From Anabaena sp. WA102 (GTDB lineage Bacteria > Cyanobacteriota > Cyanobacteriia > Cyanobacteriales > Nostocaceae): a stretch of 64,000 bases of DNA. The stretch lies in contig NZ_CP011456.1 in NCBI RefSeq assembly GCF_001277295.1, positions 2,232,001-2,296,000 of the forward strand, given 5' to 3'. Positions 45,071-53,943 of this stretch are shown here, in pieces; position 1 is the stretch's first letter; every line of letters starts with the position of its first letter. Both the position numbers and the translations under genes were made by a program. The notes under the pieces were generated by a model, which worked only from the letters and a program-made list of their open reading frames with translations, searched no databases and had not been told where the DNA came from.

Positions 45071-45301
45071 ATGAAAGAATTAATGAAACAACCCTCATCT
45101 TGGCTACCAAATGGAATAAACCTGAATCTTTCAGATCAATTTTGTCCTTTTTCTTTTACTGAAGAGTTACAACTTATTTTATAAGAACTCTTAGAAAAGA
45201 ATAAAGAAAATCTACTTAATTCAGATGAACAAGCAGAATTGTCTGGTTTATTGGAATTAGAAAAAATCTTCAGTTTTATCAATGCTAAACTTGCTTCCTA
45301 A
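45071..45301 (+). pseudogene. Small gene interrupted by an in-frame stop
   Basis: The frame from ATG 45071 (AAGGAG at 45058-45063, 7 bases upstream) reads 37 codons, MKELMKQPSSWLPNGINLNL..., to a TAA at 45182-45184. It then continues in the same frame for 38 more codons (ELLEKNKENLLNSDEQAELS, then SGLLELEKIFSFINAKLAS) to a second TAA. The second half keeps a clean helical protein pattern, so the first stop looks recent. The intact form would have been 76 residues. Family unknown. Confidence 0.6.
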
Positions 45302-45432
45302 TTATCAAGACTTATGCAAAAAATCTCTCAAACCCTCTTTAATTCGTGTCCTTCGCTTCTTCGTGGTTTATTTTTCCCTTATTTGTACATAAGTTTTATT
45401 AATGTTTAATTCCTATTACTAAGAATTTTATA

Positions 45433-46341
45433 ATGAAATCAGATTCACAAACACCCATAGATTTAGAAGAAGTTACATTTTCCCATATTCCTGTTCTCAG
45501 TCAAGAAGTGATTACAGGTTTGAATATCCAACCTGGTGGACATTATTTAGATTTAACCGTTGGTGGTGGTGGTCACAGTCGGTTAATATTAGCAACTGCT
45601 GAAGATGTGAAAATTACCGCACTTGACCAAGATGAAGATGCTTTAAATGCAGCAAAAGAGAATCTAGCAGAATTTGGAAATAGAGTCAAATTTATTCATA
45701 GCAACTTTGCTAATTACCAATTTCCAGAAAATACCTATCATGGAATTTTAGCCGATTTGGGAGTAAGTTCCTATCATTTAGATAACCCAGAACGTGGTTT
45801 TAGTTTTAGAAATACCGCAAATTTAGATATGCGAATGAACCAGCAACAATCCCTTACCGCTGGAGATATTATCAATGAATGGGGTGAAAAAGAATTGGCG
45901 GATATTTTCTTTAAATACGGTGAAGAGAGACTTTCTCGCAGAATAGCTAGAAGAATAGTTGAAAAACGCCCATTTAACACTACTACAGAATTAGCCAATG
46001 CGATCGCCTACTCCGTCCCTCCTAAATATCGTCATGGGAGAATTCACCCCGCAACCCGTGTTTTTCAAGCTTTGCGAATTGCTGTCAATGACGAATTAAA
46101 AGTCCTGGAAACCTTAATAGAAAAAGCACCTCACGCGCTAATTCCTGAAGGAAGAATAGCCATAATCAGTTTTCACAGTTTAGAAGATAGACCAGTTAAA
46201 CATGGTTTGAGAAATTCCCCCTCATTGCGAGTATTGACAAAAAAACCCATAATTGCCACAGAAGAAGAAATAAAAGAAAACCCCCGTTCCCGTTCTGCTA
46301 AATTGAGAATAGCAGAAAAGAAAAGTACAGATGAGAGATAA
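45433..46341 (+). CDS. rsmH: 16S rRNA (cytosine-1402 N4)-methyltransferase
   Basis: A 302-residue RsmH (MraW). HIPVLSQEVITGLNIQPGGH opens it, LDLTVGGGGHSRLIL is the AdoMet site, and ILADLGVSSYHLDNPERGFSF is the family signature. RVFQALRIAVNDELKVLE and IISFHSLEDRPVKHGLR follow, and it ends ENPRSRSAKLRIAEK. It methylates C1402 of 16S rRNA in the ribosomal P-site region. In cyanobacteria it commonly stands outside the dcw cluster, as here. Its stop lies 5 bases from the 3' end of the convergent tRNA-Val gene. Confidence 0.95.
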   Translation: MKSDSQTPIDLEEVTFSHIPVLSQEVITGLNIQPGGHYLDLTVGGGGHSRLILATAEDVKITALDQDEDALNAAKENLAEFGNRVKFIHSNFANYQFPENTYHGILADLGVSSYHLDNPERGFSFRNTANLDMRMNQQQSLTAGDIINEWGEKELADIFFKYGEERLSRRIARRIVEKRPFNTTTELANAIAYSVPPKYRHGRIHPATRVFQALRIAVNDELKVLETLIEKAPHALIPEGRIAIISFHSLEDRPVKHGLRNSPSLRVLTKKPIIATEEEIKENPRSRSAKLRIAEKKSTDER

Positions 46342-46346
46342 AAATA

Positions 46347-46420
46347 TGGACGGTATTGGACTCGAACCAACGACCCCATCGATGTCAACGATGTACTCTA
46401 ACCACCTGAGCTAACCGTCC
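46347..46420 (-). tRNA. tRNA-Val (anticodon GAC)
   Basis: The minus strand folds into a full cloverleaf. The acceptor is GGACGGT/ACCGTCC. The D arm starts GCTCAGGTGGTTAGAG. The anticodon stem CATCG/CGATG encloses loop TTGACAT, with anticodon GAC. The T arm is GTTGG-TTCGAGT-CCAAT, and the discriminator base is A. No CCA is encoded, as is usual in cyanobacteria. Confidence 0.95.
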
Positions 46421-46490
46421 GTAATCAACACAGATTAACAATCTATCACATAAAACATAATCTGTCAACCCGTAAAACCAAAATTTTATC

Positions 46491-47270
46491 CTACATATAT
46501 CTAGTCAACTGCACCCGATAGCGATCCTTTTTCGTCACCGCAATTTCCCCAACTTCCAACCGCCCTTTTCCCCGAATAGCGATTAAATCCCCTGTTTTAA
46601 CGTGAGAACTGGCTTGGGTGACTTCCTTCCAATTGACACGCACATCATTAGAGTCTATCAAATCTACCATCTTACTCCGGGACATCCCAAACCCAGCCGA
46701 AGCCACTGCATCTAACCGCAAAGAAGCCTCCACCGTCGTCATTTCCTTCTTCTTCGGTTCACGGATTTTTAACTCATTAATCTCAATGCGTCGAGTTTTC
46801 ACTGGCACAGAACGCACCTGTTGTAAACTCATCTCTAAAAATTCTACCAATTCAGGCACAACAATCACCTGCGCCCCTCTTTCCCCCAATACAATCACAT
46901 CTCCGGTTTTTTCACGCACAATCCCCGTTCCCAGCATTGCGCCTAAAAAATCCCGGTGATTTGCTGTATCAAACAAGAAATTACCAGCAATTTCTAAAGC
47001 CACAATCGCCACTTCAGACTGATCTAATGGTAAATCAGCACGAGCGATCGCTAACCTTTGTCTTTCCGCCTGTGGATATCCACCCCACGCTACCGAATGC
47101 ACCTCCGTCAAGCGGCTAAATACCCGTTGAATTTCCGCCAACTCCGGCGGAGACAAAAAATCTGTAAATACTACTTCCCACGTCTTTATAGCCTGATCTG
47201 CTTGATCAATTACACGGGCGACAGTATCGCGGTTTTCAACACCTTTTAAAAGTTCTTCTCTAGGTAGCAT
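46491..47270 (-). CDS. Photosystem II S4 domain protein
   Basis: A 259-residue protein of the 'photosystem II S4 domain' family (TIGR03069). The N-terminal part has FTDFLSPPELAEIQRVF and VAWGGYPQAERQRLAIA. The C-terminal S4 RNA-binding domain is at about 180-245 (LRLDAVASAGFGMSRSKMVD, then DVRVNWKEVTQASSHVKTGD). It is conserved in oxygenic phototrophs and is inferred to bind RNA in photosystem or ribosome biogenesis; the exact role is unsettled. It is encoded next to tRNA-Val. Confidence 0.88.
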   Translation of the reverse strand: MLPREELLKGVENRDTVARVIDQADQAIKTWEVVFTDFLSPPELAEIQRVFSRLTEVHSVAWGGYPQAERQRLAIARADLPLDQSEVAIVALEIAGNFLFDTANHRDFLGAMLGTGIVREKTGDVIVLGERGAQVIVVPELVEFLEMSLQQVRSVPVKTRRIEINELKIREPKKKEMTTVEASLRLDAVASAGFGMSRSKMVDLIDSNDVRVNWKEVTQASSHVKTGDLIAIRGKGRLEVGEIAVTKKDRYRVQLTRYM

Positions 47271-47304
47271 GGAATTATAGGAGTGACAGGGAGCAGGAGG
47301 AGAT

Positions 47305-47337
47305 AGATCCCCGACTTCTTTGAGAAGTCGGGGATCT
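47305..47337. repeat. 33-bp dispersed hairpin repeat, copy 3
   Basis: AGATCCCCGACTTCT arms end 8 bases past the stop of the 47346-47849 gene (minus strand), where the hairpin may help end its transcript. Confidence 0.9.
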
Positions 47338-47345
47338 GGTATCTA

Positions 47346-47849
47346 CTAATTATTTTCCGCATAACCTTGAATATTTTCTGGTTCAAACTGGCGGAGAATG
47401 CGAGTAGCTTGACGAGTCAGAGTTTCCGAACCCTGTACCACAATTAAATACTTACCTGCATCTAAACGATTGCGATAGGGTAAAGCATCACCACCACCCT
47501 CAAATAAACCCACTCCACCACCTACAAATACGCTACCCATTGCACCACTACCAGCGCCCAGAATGCCGCCAATTACATGATTTCCAATTTCCCCAGCCCA
47601 TGCGAAGGTATCCAAACCGGTAATCAAACTGAAGGTAAAACCGGAGAAAAAGCCAAATGGTACTAACCAAATCGCCATTAGCTTAACTTGTTTTTTCGCT
47701 TGTTCTTTGGGATCAATTAAACCAAACTCATCAGCACTTTTATAGCCCCTACCAAGAATAGTGCCATTTATCCCTTCTCTTTCTAAAGCTAAATCAGCGG
47801 CTTCAGCCTGGATGCGATCTGATAATACAGCAACAAGATAATTCATCAA
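47346..47849 (-). CDS. Conserved cyanobacterial membrane protein
   Basis: A 167-residue protein. An N-terminal soluble part (VAVLSDRIQAEAADLALERE, a ferredoxin-like start) is followed by hydrophobic Gly-rich segments at about 57-80 and 88-115 (GGILGAGSGAMGSVFVGGGV). A C-terminal stretch, GKYLIVVQGSETLTRQATRI, resembles the repeat of the same ferredoxin-like fold. The layout recalls DUF1269/general-stress-type membrane proteins. Function unknown. It lies 15 bases after the 47865-48248 gene, so the two may be co-transcribed. Confidence 0.65.
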   Translation of the reverse strand: MMNYLVAVLSDRIQAEAADLALEREGINGTILGRGYKSADEFGLIDPKEQAKKQVKLMAIWLVPFGFFSGFTFSLITGLDTFAWAGEIGNHVIGGILGAGSGAMGSVFVGGGVGLFEGGGDALPYRNRLDAGKYLIVVQGSETLTRQATRILRQFEPENIQGYAENN

Positions 47850-47864
47850 TTTTAAAACTCAGGA

Positions 47865-48248
47865 TTAATGTGACTTTAGCAAATCCAAAGGCTCACAAAA
47901 ATTATTCACACCTTGTTTAAGAATATAAATTAAAACCGGTGTAGCCAGACTTTTGGGAAAACTCGGTATTGTCCTTAGATGTACTATCATCCCTTGAATT
48001 GACCCATTTAACAAGTTTTCTCGATATTCTTGTTCACAAATTACCGCCCGCCACTTTTTGGCTAAAGCATCCAACCAGTCGGAATTAGTTTGTTCTGGTT
48101 CTTGTCCAGCCCGAATAGCCAGAGTCATTACCGCATCTTCTAAATCTCCATCGCAATCCTCTATCAAGTCTAATGCTTCCATTGCTTGCGGATCATCTGC
48201 TAAATGAGAACGAAATTTTGCAATCTCTTGTGATGTAACTGTAGTCAT
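47865..48248 (-). CDS. Conserved hypothetical protein
   Basis: A 127-residue protein from the ATG at 48248 (MTTVTSQEIAKFRSHLADDP). DLIEDCDGDLEDAVMTLAIR resembles a small UBA-like helical module, and the C-terminal half (LATPVLIYILKQGVNNFCEP) is helical. The open frame continues upstream to 48446, but that extension is a read-through of the GEV-encoding tandem repeat and is rejected. No function is known to me. It lies between hgdD and the membrane protein gene. Confidence 0.65.
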   Translation of the reverse strand: MTTVTSQEIAKFRSHLADDPQAMEALDLIEDCDGDLEDAVMTLAIRAGQEPEQTNSDWLDALAKKWRAVICEQEYRENLLNGSIQGMIVHLRTIPSFPKSLATPVLIYILKQGVNNFCEPLDLLKSH

Positions 48249-48349
48249 GAGTTTTTGACTAGACCAGGATTTGAAAACTATTTTACAGCATTGGTGACTG
48301 GGGATTGAGGATTGGTGATTGGGGATTGGTGATTGGTGAAGAATTTCCT

Positions 48350-48476
48350 CCCCTACCTCCCCTACCTCCCCCACCTCCCCTACCTCCCCCACCTCCCCTA
48401 CCTCCCCCACCTCCCCCACCTCCCCTACCTCCCCCACCTCCCCCACCTCCCCTACCTCCCCTACCTCCCCTACCTC
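48350..48476. repeat. 9-bp minisatellite (CCTACCTCC/CCCACCTCC)n
   Basis: About 14 copies of a 9-bp pyrimidine unit alternating CCTACCTCC and CCCACCTCC. It starts right after the hgdD stop codon on the minus strand, where the transcript would be a pure-purine G-rich tract. A GGGATTGG(TGATTGG) run adjoins at about 48298-48338. Confidence 0.92.
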
Positions 48477-50480
48477 TTACTTGACCCCTGATTCCTGTAA
48501 CTGATTCAAACCCCTAGTGGTAACATATCTTTGCAATTCTGTTAAAGCACGGTTGTAATCTAAGATTGCTTTGACGCGATTACCTTCAGAACGGGTGAGA
48601 TCGTTTAATGCGTTAATTACATCAGTTTGAGTCCCGACACCTGCCTGGAATCTTAACCGCGCTAACCGCAAAGATTCTTTAGCTTGTTCTAAAGCCACAT
48701 TAGAAGTTTGCACATTTTCTAAGTTTGAAGCCTGGGTAGAGTATGCTTGTTCTACCTGAAAGCGGATTTGGTTACGCTGTTCAGAAAATTGAGTTTCAGC
48801 GATCGCAATATTGGTCTTAGATTGGGCTGCTCTGGCTTTTGCTGCCCCACCATCATATAAACTGAAGGTGGCTTGTACTCCCAAAGAATAACCATCACTC
48901 ACGCTTGTGTCATCATCAAACTGATCCAACAAGTTATATCTACCCACCAAACTTACCTGGGGACCCAAAGCTGCTAATGCTTGTTTTCTTTGAGCCTCGC
49001 TGATATTACGCTGTGCTAAGTTCTGTTGTAGTTCAGGACGATTTTGATAAGCTAAAACGATGCTTTGTTCTAGTGGATGTTGCCATAAACCTGCCAATTT
49101 CACAGGATCACCCGCACTAATACTCGCTGATTGGGATAAATTCAACAGTGGTGCTAACTTACGGCGGGCAATTTGTTGTTGAGAAAAGGCACTAGTTAAG
49201 TCCTGTTGGGAGTTAGCTAAATTTACCTGCGATCGCAACACATCGAAACGAGTACCAACACCCGCTCGTTCTAAAGCCACTGCATCCTTCAAACTCGCCT
49301 GAGCATTTGTAACCGCTGACTGAGAAATTCTCACATTTTCATCAGCTTGTTGCAAATCATAATATGCCCTAGCCACATTCAGGCGAATTTCCTCAGATTG
49401 CCTTTCTACATCTAACTCTTGCACTCGTATCCTTTCTTGCGCCTCTTTAATCGCTGCATTACGTCTACCAGAAGTGTAGAGATCATATTTTATCTGTGCA
49501 GTACCGCTAAATACCGTATTAGATGGAGCATCATCTACGGTTAATCCATTATTCCGTTGTCTTTTAACAGCTAGTGTGTCACCAACACTACGACTATTGG
49601 TCACATCACCATTCAAATCAACGCTGGGCATTAAAGCCGCTTGAGCTTCACGCAAAACCGACTTACTCCGTTCCAGTTGCAGTACAGACACCTGTAAATC
49701 ATTATTATTCCGTTTAGCCAGTTCCAGTGCCTGTGACAAACTAATTGGCTGAGTTTCTTGTACCTTCACTTCCTCTGCTTGCGTTGGATATAACAGCGGA
49801 TTAGGACTGGGATTCAACTCCTTAGGAACATTAGGAAAATCTACAGGTTGACTAGGTGCAGAATTGACATTTTCTGCGGTCGGAGGTGTACTGGTTTCTG
49901 TCGTAGTCGGAACAGTTGTTTGTGCTATCAAACTATTATTTTGAGTTAAGCAGGTGTTAGCAGTAAGTAGCAAAGCTGCTTGACTCTTGGGCTGTGATTG
50001 TGGACAATTACTAGACTCTAGTAACTTTGATACCTCAACATCACCATTGATAACTTGCTGATCAGAGTTACTTAAACTACCTAACTGAGAATTACTCGCA
50101 AACAGTAAATTATTATTTGAATTTGATAAATCAGAAAAACTTACAAATCTACTGTCATATTTTGGAGAATTTTTTTCTCTCCCAGTGCTGAAATCATTGT
50201 CAGCCATGATTATAGGTAGAGTGGAGTTACCAACAAGCTTGATACTGCCTTGACTAAAATAACTAACAGGTAATAATCCTGGGTTACTATTAACTTTACT
50301 TTTAGGCAGTAGGCTATTGTCTGGGAATAAATTTCTACTATCAGTAGAAACCAACACACTAGAAGTAGACTTTAGCTGTAACTCATTCACTTTAATAACA
50401 GTAGCCCAAGCGGGCTGGGTTGTTAATACTGCTACTGTTACACCAGGTAAGAAACAATGGAATAATTGCTGTCCTTTCAC
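48477..50480 (-). CDS. hgdD: TolC-like outer membrane efflux protein (HgdD-like)
   Basis: A 667-residue protein. An N-terminal signal (FLPGVTVAVLTTQPAWA) is followed by a roughly 200-residue Ser/Asn-rich, Pro-containing extension, then two TolC repeats: QPISLSQALELAKRNNNDLQ, then LARAYYDLQQADENVRISQ-type helices, and QALAALGPQVSLVGRYNLLD. It forms a trimeric outer-membrane and periplasmic duct. Position directly after kaiC matches Anabaena HgdD, the TolC used for heterocyst glycolipid export and other secretion. It may serve the adaptor and ABC exporter encoded at 22-27 kb and the RTX phosphatases; this is inference. The start is GTG at 50480. Confidence 0.85.
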   Translation of the reverse strand: MKGQQLFHCFLPGVTVAVLTTQPAWATVIKVNELQLKSTSSVLVSTDSRNLFPDNSLLPKSKVNSNPGLLPVSYFSQGSIKLVGNSTLPIIMADNDFSTGREKNSPKYDSRFVSFSDLSNSNNNLLFASNSQLGSLSNSDQQVINGDVEVSKLLESSNCPQSQPKSQAALLLTANTCLTQNNSLIAQTTVPTTTETSTPPTAENVNSAPSQPVDFPNVPKELNPSPNPLLYPTQAEEVKVQETQPISLSQALELAKRNNNDLQVSVLQLERSKSVLREAQAALMPSVDLNGDVTNSRSVGDTLAVKRQRNNGLTVDDAPSNTVFSGTAQIKYDLYTSGRRNAAIKEAQERIRVQELDVERQSEEIRLNVARAYYDLQQADENVRISQSAVTNAQASLKDAVALERAGVGTRFDVLRSQVNLANSQQDLTSAFSQQQIARRKLAPLLNLSQSASISAGDPVKLAGLWQHPLEQSIVLAYQNRPELQQNLAQRNISEAQRKQALAALGPQVSLVGRYNLLDQFDDDTSVSDGYSLGVQATFSLYDGGAAKARAAQSKTNIAIAETQFSEQRNQIRFQVEQAYSTQASNLENVQTSNVALEQAKESLRLARLRFQAGVGTQTDVINALNDLTRSEGNRVKAILDYNRALTELQRYVTTRGLNQLQESGVK

Positions 50481-50589
50481 CGCATCCCCTCACACAAAAA
50501 ATATTAATTTAGCGGCAGAATACTTGTCTTCAACACAAAATATAGCACGATCTGGAGATTTGGGCAGGAATATCGCACGATAACTCATG

Positions 50590-52146
50590 TTAGACATCAG
50601 AACTCGGTTTGTCTTCAAAACGTTTGACAATCCGAGAAAGTTCTGCCTTTTCGTCTATACTAACGCGCGTAGGCGCACCACTGATAATCCGCTCATAATT
50701 ACGGAATGAATCTTTAATGTCAGGACCATCTGCCGTAATATTATATTCACGAATGCCCTTATCGTGCCATGAGCCACGCATTTTAAATACGTTAATTGCC
50801 CGCGACATTTCTCCCCGAATTTCTACATATTGTAACATCAAAATTGTATCTGTAATCGTGGAAATATGGGAGTCAGTAATGGAATTAGAACCCAGAAATT
50901 GGTCTGTAGTATTGGTAAAAAAACCAGTAATTTCTTCTTGTTTAGCATAACCTGTGACACCAATTACAAACTGACGGAAAGCATTATTACTAACACCTCT
51001 AGCCATTGCAGAAAGTGAATCAATGGCAATACGAGCAGGTTTAAAATGGGAGATTTCTGATTTAATAATTTGTAAGTGGTCTTCTAAACCAGTTGATTCA
51101 GGATAGGTACAAATAATTTTCAGTAATCCTTGATGTTCTAATTCTTCAAAATCTATACCCCAAGAATGGGCATTTCGGGAAAGTTGGGCGCGAGATTCTT
51201 CATAGGCAAATAATATTGCTCGTTCACCACTAATGCAGCCATCTTGAATAAACTTACTAACTAATAAAGTTTTACCAGTACCTGTAGCTCCTGTGGCTAA
51301 AATAATCGAATCTTTAAAGAAACCACCACCACACATTTGATCAAGAACTTTCACTCCAGAAGATACCCGCACATTAGAAGATCGTTGTGTTAAACGCATT
51401 GCTCCCAAGGGGAATATATTAACTCCTTCATTAGTAATTGTGAAGGGATATTCACCTTTCATGTGGGTTGTTCCCCGTAACTTGAGAATTTCAATGGTTC
51501 GCCGCCGACGTTCTCCTTCTAAAACATTGCGAGAAATTACTACATTATCGGAAACAAATTCTTCGACTCCAAAAGATGCTACTGGTCCATATTCTTCACC
51601 CCGTTCAGTGGTAATGATGGTGGTGACATTCAATAGTTTTAGCCGTGCTACTAACCGAAAAATTTCTCGTCGCACTACTCCGACAGCTTCATATTGTTGA
51701 AATATGGCTGTCATGGAATCAATGGAAACCCGTTTAGCTTTATATTTACGAATGGCATATTGTAAACGTTCAATCAGGGCAGATAAATCAAAATTACCAA
51801 CTATGTCTTGACCTTCAGGGTCAGGAGATGCGTCGAGAATAAATAATTTACCTTCATCAATTAACCGTTGTAAATTCCAATCAAAAATATGGGCATTTTT
51901 AATAATGTCACTGGGTGATTCTTCAAAGGTAACAAATACTCCGGGTTCATCGAAGTAAGTGATGCCATTATAAAGGAATTGCAGTGATAATAGAGTCTTG
52001 CCAGTTCCTGAAGTTCCACTAACTAAAGTAGTTCGACCCACAGGTAAACCGCCATGACTGATATCGTCAAAGCCTTCGATCATCGTGCGAATTTTTTCGA
52101 CACCAATAGGTATTTTTTTTTGTTCAGGTTGCTCTTTTTTATTCAT
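50590..52146 (-). CDS. kaiC: Circadian clock ATPase/kinase KaiC
   Basis: A 518-residue double RecA-like protein. CI has Walker A GTSGTGKT (44-51) and TFEESP. CII has GATGTGKT near 286, YEESRAQL, and the phosphorylation pair in ITDSHISTITDT (Ser-Thr, equivalent to S431/T432 of Synechococcus). It forms hexamers whose phosphorylation cycles daily with KaiA and KaiB. The length is one residue from the Synechococcus protein. It is the last gene of kaiABC, 186 bases after kaiB, and is followed by hgdD. Confidence 0.98.
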   Translation of the reverse strand: MNKKEQPEQKKIPIGVEKIRTMIEGFDDISHGGLPVGRTTLVSGTSGTGKTLLSLQFLYNGITYFDEPGVFVTFEESPSDIIKNAHIFDWNLQRLIDEGKLFILDASPDPEGQDIVGNFDLSALIERLQYAIRKYKAKRVSIDSMTAIFQQYEAVGVVRREIFRLVARLKLLNVTTIITTERGEEYGPVASFGVEEFVSDNVVISRNVLEGERRRRTIEILKLRGTTHMKGEYPFTITNEGVNIFPLGAMRLTQRSSNVRVSSGVKVLDQMCGGGFFKDSIILATGATGTGKTLLVSKFIQDGCISGERAILFAYEESRAQLSRNAHSWGIDFEELEHQGLLKIICTYPESTGLEDHLQIIKSEISHFKPARIAIDSLSAMARGVSNNAFRQFVIGVTGYAKQEEITGFFTNTTDQFLGSNSITDSHISTITDTILMLQYVEIRGEMSRAINVFKMRGSWHDKGIREYNITADGPDIKDSFRNYERIISGAPTRVSIDEKAELSRIVKRFEDKPSSDV

Positions 52147-52332
52147 GGTTCATCTAATATGGATATTCAACCCAGGTTTTTAAAATCAAGAAAGTTTTTA
52201 ATTATTTTTAATAACTAAATAAATATACCAAATTGTAGGTAAATAAATTCCCAAATTTCCATCAAAAAGTGGCTAACGCCACAGCTTTACTCAGAATTAT
52301 TACTTATTGGCTTCTAAATCCTACATTTTGTC

Positions 52333-52647
52333 TTATTCTTTCCCATATTCTTCATTCAATTCTTCGTAAAGCAGATCCAACCCAATTAATACTCTTTCCC
52401 TATCCGTTAAATCACCAATAATTTTCCGCACAGGAGGCGGCAAAATTTTTGATAGTGTTGGTGTGGCGAGTATTTTATCTTCTTCGGCTAACTGGGGGTT
52501 TTTCAGGACATCAATTACTTTTAAAGCATAAACTCCTTGAAATTCTTCATCTAAAATATTTTTGAGTGTTTTCAAAGCTCGCATTGAATTAGGGGTATTT
52601 CCTGCTACATATAGCTTGAGAACATAGGTCTTTTTAGCTTCGTTCAT
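52333..52647 (-). CDS. kaiB: Circadian clock protein KaiB
   Basis: A 104-residue thioredoxin-like, fold-switching KaiB: YVLKLYVAGNTPNSMRALKT, then LKVIDVLKNPQLAEEDKILA, TPTLSKILPPPVRKIIGDL. It antagonises KaiA on KaiC. AGGAG lies 8 bases before the ATG. It is 110 bases downstream of kaiA and upstream of kaiC in the same direction. Confidence 0.98.
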   Translation of the reverse strand: MNEAKKTYVLKLYVAGNTPNSMRALKTLKNILDEEFQGVYALKVIDVLKNPQLAEEDKILATPTLSKILPPPVRKIIGDLTDRERVLIGLDLLYEELNEEYGKE

Positions 52648-52757
52648 AATATCAACTCCTAAAAATATTGAGGTAAAAGATCAAAATTTATGATACTACA
52701 TATACACTCAGGTATTAATTTACCATGAATATAAGTGCAACTTCTACTTTGTGGCAT

Positions 52758-53333
52758 TTAAATGATTTTAGCAATAGAACAGCGATAAACTTCGCAAAGA
52801 TGTGCCAAAATATCTATTAAGGTTAAACGGTAATCCAGTAGCGTTTCATCACTTCTGCCTTCTATTCTTAATTGCTTGGCAAATTCGTCAATAATTTCCA
52901 TGTGCATTTCTATAATTTGTGGTACGGGAACACTAGTATAAAATAAGGTATTAATAAACTTATCAAGTTTTTCTTGTAATGTTTTGTCACTGATAAAATA
53001 ATTTATAATAATCTGACGGTAATCTGCTTTCAGTGCTGCTAAAAGTTCCTGTTTTTCGGCAGCGGTCATATCCTGAAAAGTTTGGGTCTTTTTTTGTTTA
53101 TTAAAAGCCAAGAAATTATTATCTTTATTATCTAATTTTCGATAAGGGTTTTGTGACTGAAAATGGGGCAAATAGTATATCTGACTAGGTATAGGCTGCC
53201 AGTAGTATTGAGTTATTATCCCCTCAATGAAATCCCATATCTGAAAAAATAAACCTTTGCCCTTGTTTTTTGCACATGGTTTATCGAGAATTTGTTTTAT
53301 ATTTGTTTGTAAAAGCAATATAGGTAATAACAT
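52758..53333 (-). CDS. kaiA: KaiA, shortened form lacking the pseudoreceiver domain
   Basis: Only the C-terminal KaiC-stimulating domain is recognisable, at about residues 89-191: ALKADYRQIIINYFISDKTL, then VPVPQIIEMHMEIIDEFAKQ and LLDYRLTLIDILAHLCEVYR. Full-length KaiA is about 280-300 residues. The 88 residues before it carry no clear pseudoreceiver; only a linker-like patch just before the domain looks related. Heterocystous cyanobacteria are known to have such short KaiA. The start may be ATG 53333 (191 residues) or ATG 53069 (103 residues, MTAAEKQELL), the latter with AGGA only one base away. Timing function is expected, with input sensing through the N-terminal domain lost. Confidence 0.93.
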   Translation of the reverse strand: MLLPILLLQTNIKQILDKPCAKNKGKGLFFQIWDFIEGIITQYYWQPIPSQIYYLPHFQSQNPYRKLDNKDNNFLAFNKQKKTQTFQDMTAAEKQELLAALKADYRQIIINYFISDKTLQEKLDKFINTLFYTSVPVPQIIEMHMEIIDEFAKQLRIEGRSDETLLDYRLTLIDILAHLCEVYRCSIAKII

Positions 53334-53943
53334 CTACTGTTTATAGATCATGAATTTTTGAGCGGGAGATACATCGGTCTATAATTAATGATACTTGTCT
53401 ACTCTAAGTAGGATGACGCATTAAACTCAGGGAGAGTCATGACTGATGGATGGTGTGTATTAGCATATCTAGCGGCAGATAGATTACATTATTTCACTTA
53501 TTGATAAGATACTTAAACGAACTTAAAGAATTGTCGCATTTTAAATCATTATAATTCCTCAAGGTTCTAAAGCGAATCTTTAGAGCCATAATTATTGTTG
53601 TAGTTGTCACTATAAAAAATGATGACTTTCAATACCAGTAGCAAGTTGCTGAAGATAGTTGCTTGCTGAGGATGGAAACTCACACCTTGCACCAGTTAAG
53701 AAAAATTATTGGTAATTGGCTGCGAGACAATGGATGTCTATAGCGGAGTGTTACCGAAAGCCATAGCTAAATAGCTAGTTTGAAGAGGTCTGTCAATTGT
53801 AACCAGAATCGCCGATAGCGTGGCGTAGCCATTCTAAATATTCTTGGAGGATATTGCTTCAGGCTTGAAGACCATCTAAACCAAGTGCTGATGGTGATGC
53901 CGGAGTTAATCACAAGAAGAAAGACCACCGAGGACTTATTTTA
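53334..53943. other. Divergent promoter region kaiA / hybrid histidine kinase
   Basis: 610 bases without a gene, serving both directions. Near 53809-53836 it contains GATAGCGTGGCGTAGCC, a dispersed repeat. No specific operator was recognised. Confidence 0.45.

Noticed and set aside
48249..48446. N-terminal (GEV)n extension of the 47865-48248 protein
   Set aside because: It is a read-through of the 9-bp minisatellite; ATG 48248 gives a normal protein.
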